In this document: positions 62,856 to 64,000 of the stretch, one piece after another
Layout: each line of letters starts with the position of its first letter
Position numbering within the stretch: position 1 is the stretch's first letter
Source of the DNA: Terrirhizobium terrae
Lineage (GTDB): Bacteria; Pseudomonadota; Alphaproteobacteria; Rhizobiales; Rhizobiaceae
Length of the DNA stretch: 64,000 bases
Direction of reading: 5' to 3'
Assembly (NCBI RefSeq): GCF_030323265.1
Contig: NZ_CP104992.1
Span: 558,001 to 622,000 of the forward strand
The notes under the pieces: model-generated
The model's database searches: none
The model's input: the letters and a program-made list of their open reading frames with translations, nothing else
What the model was told of the DNA's origin: nothing
Translations under genes and position numbers: made by a program

Positions 62856-64000
62856 TCAAGATGCTATCGGATTAGCGCCGGCCCGCCGGCGCTTCACCAT
62901 GCCGAGAATTTTCTTCAGGAGGGTGCGTTCCGTCAGCAGTAGCAGCACGCCATAAACCAAGCCGCCAACAGCGCCGCCGGCCAGCACCTCAAAATAGGGG
63001 TTTGTCAGATGGGCCTCGAACGCGTGAAGAAAGGCCCTGACTGCCAGCGCCATGATGAGCGCCGTGATCATCGATCGGCTGCTGGTCAGCATGCCACGGA
63101 CGAACGGAATATTGTCGACCCTGAACACCGCCCAGGAATAACCGACCAGCGTCACGGCATTGACGGCGCAGAGCCCCCACATGGCGGTGACGAGATCGCC
63201 ATAATAGGCGCCGAGCGCGATCGCCGCAGTCGTCGCAATCGCCCGCAGCACGGCCGACCAGAACAGGACCTGGCTATGCCCGGTGCCCTTGAGATAGGGA
63301 ATGAACGTGCTGCAGGGCGTGACGATCGCCTTCGACAACGCCAGCAGGCCGAGCACCGGCCAGGCATAGGCCCATTGCGGCCCGAACAGCACCAGCATTG
63401 CCGGCTCCGCCACGGCCCAGAGGCCAAACATGGCCGGCGCCAGAAGCACCGTCGTCACCTGCGTGGAAAACATCAGCGCATCCGAACGGCGCTTGCGATC
63501 GTCCCCCATCAGGCTGAAGGCAGGGAAAAGCACGCCCATGACGGCTGACAAGATGACCTGGTTCGGAATGCTGGCAAATCTGTTTGCCGCCGAATAAGCA
63601 CCGGCATCGGCAAGGCCCAGCATGCGGGCGATCACGATCATCGGCGACTGGAAGGTGACGAAATTGGCGATCTCCGACCCCATCATTCCCCAGGTGAACG
63701 ACAGGAGCGGCACGATCTTGGCCGGCCGCAGCACGAGATGCGGCATGTAGCGGGTGACGGTGTAGAGCCCGACAAGGCGGATGAGAGCGGCGGCGAAGAG
63801 CTGGAAGACCAGTGCCCAAACACCGTAGCCGAGGAATGCCATGGCGACGGCAATCAACGCCGCAGCCGATTCGGAAATCGTGCTGAGCACCGCGTCCTTG
63901 CTGAAATTCATCTGCCGCGCGAGCAGGGAATAGGCGACATCGCCGGCGAGCTGCAGCGGAATAAGCACCGCCATGATGCGCAGAAGCCATGCGCTTTCCG
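62856..64000 (-). CDS. exoT: ExoT: succinoglycan flippase (Wzx type), N-terminus cut by window end
   Basis: ExoT is thought to move the lipid-linked octasaccharide, and low-molecular-weight succinoglycan, across the inner membrane. The frame stays open past the ATG at 63974 to the window edge (ESAWLLRI precedes it), so the true start lies beyond 64000. About 380 residues are seen of the 490 or so expected, with around ten hydrophobic segments and GLADAGAYSAANRFASIPNQVILSAVMGVLFPAFS, a standard segment of this flippase group. Its place at the head of exoH-K-L-A-M-O-N-P supports the name. Confidence 0.9.
   Translation of the reverse strand, partial: ESAWLLRIMAVLIPLQLAGDVAYSLLARQMNFSKDAVLSTISESAAALIAVAMAFLGYGVWALVFQLFAAALIRLVGLYTVTRYMPHLVLRPAKIVPLLSFTWGMMGSEIANFVTFQSPMIVIARMLGLADAGAYSAANRFASIPNQVILSAVMGVLFPAFSLMGDDRKRRSDALMFSTQVTTVLLAPAMFGLWAVAEPAMLVLFGPQWAYAWPVLGLLALSKAIVTPCSTFIPYLKGTGHSQVLFWSAVLRAIATTAAIALGAYYGDLVTAMWGLCAVNAVTLVGYSWAVFRVDNIPFVRGMLTSSRSMITALIMALAVRAFLHAFEAHLTNPYFEVLAGGAVGGLVYGVLLLLTERTLLKKILGMVKRRRAGANPIAS

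Overview
The window is high-GC DNA from an alphaproteobacterium, most likely a member of the Rhizobiaceae (Rhizobium/Ensifer/Agrobacterium/Neorhizobium/Shinella type). The evidence is a block colinear with the Sinorhizobium meliloti succinoglycan genes (exoT-H-K-L-A-M-O-N-P), rhizobial palindromic intergenic repeats, ABC and TTT uptake operons, and promoters of the alphaproteobacterial EcfG (general stress) type. I see no rRNA, tRNA, CRISPR array, prophage or insertion sequence.

Layout. 1-4344: a sugar ABC transporter operon on the minus strand, probably for glucose or a similar aldose, with a divergent LacI regulator (4603-5654) and two matching operators. 5874-9129: a tripartite tricarboxylate transporter (tctA, tctB, tctC), then a small membrane protein and an NtrC-type two-component pair (10039-13259) that may control it. 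13419-14074: a VapBC toxin-antitoxin pair. 14182-16022: a DUF4126 membrane protein and a class I flavin disulfide reductase. 16135-29297: a Wzx/Wzy-type polysaccharide cluster I cannot match to a named polymer (amidotransferase, flippase, chain-length protein, polymerase/ligase, deacetylase, three glycosyltransferases, secreted clan-A glycosidase). 29500-34855: a stress island (DUF892, small proteins, phospholipase D, YbhN-like membrane protein, EEP phosphatase, degenerate phosphoribosyltransferase) in which several genes carry GGAAC-N16/17-NGTT promoters. 34973-36990: an XRE-cupin regulator divergent from a flavin monooxygenase. 37197-41986: MFS transporter, TetR regulator and an aminotransferase/ThDP decarboxylase pair resembling AruH/AruI of the arginine transaminase pathway. 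41989-48317: small stress-type ORF, a Lon-N-domain protein, DUF763, an aminotransferase, a Moco oxidoreductase, and a LysR/NAD(P)-binding pair. 48353-52126: a three-subunit molybdenum hydroxylase with divergent TetR. 53009-64000: the succinoglycan block.

How the genes work together. In the succinoglycan block, ExoN makes UDP-glucose; ExoA, ExoL, ExoM and ExoO add sugars to the lipid-linked octasaccharide; ExoH succinylates it; ExoT (cut by the window end) exports it; ExoP controls chain length; and ExoK trims the polymer outside the cell. The first steps (exoY, exoF, exoQ and others) would lie beyond position 64000. The 16-29 kb cluster has the parts of a second, separate polymer pathway but no priming transferase and no outer-membrane porin within the window.

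Data quality. At least 18 single-base frameshifts break 14 otherwise well-conserved genes. Seventeen are one-base losses, nearly all in short homopolymers, and one is a one-base gain. This looks like uncorrected sequencing error, not gene decay, so these genes are annotated as single CDSs spanning the break. No long antisense ORF was accepted as a gene; most are GC-driven shadows.
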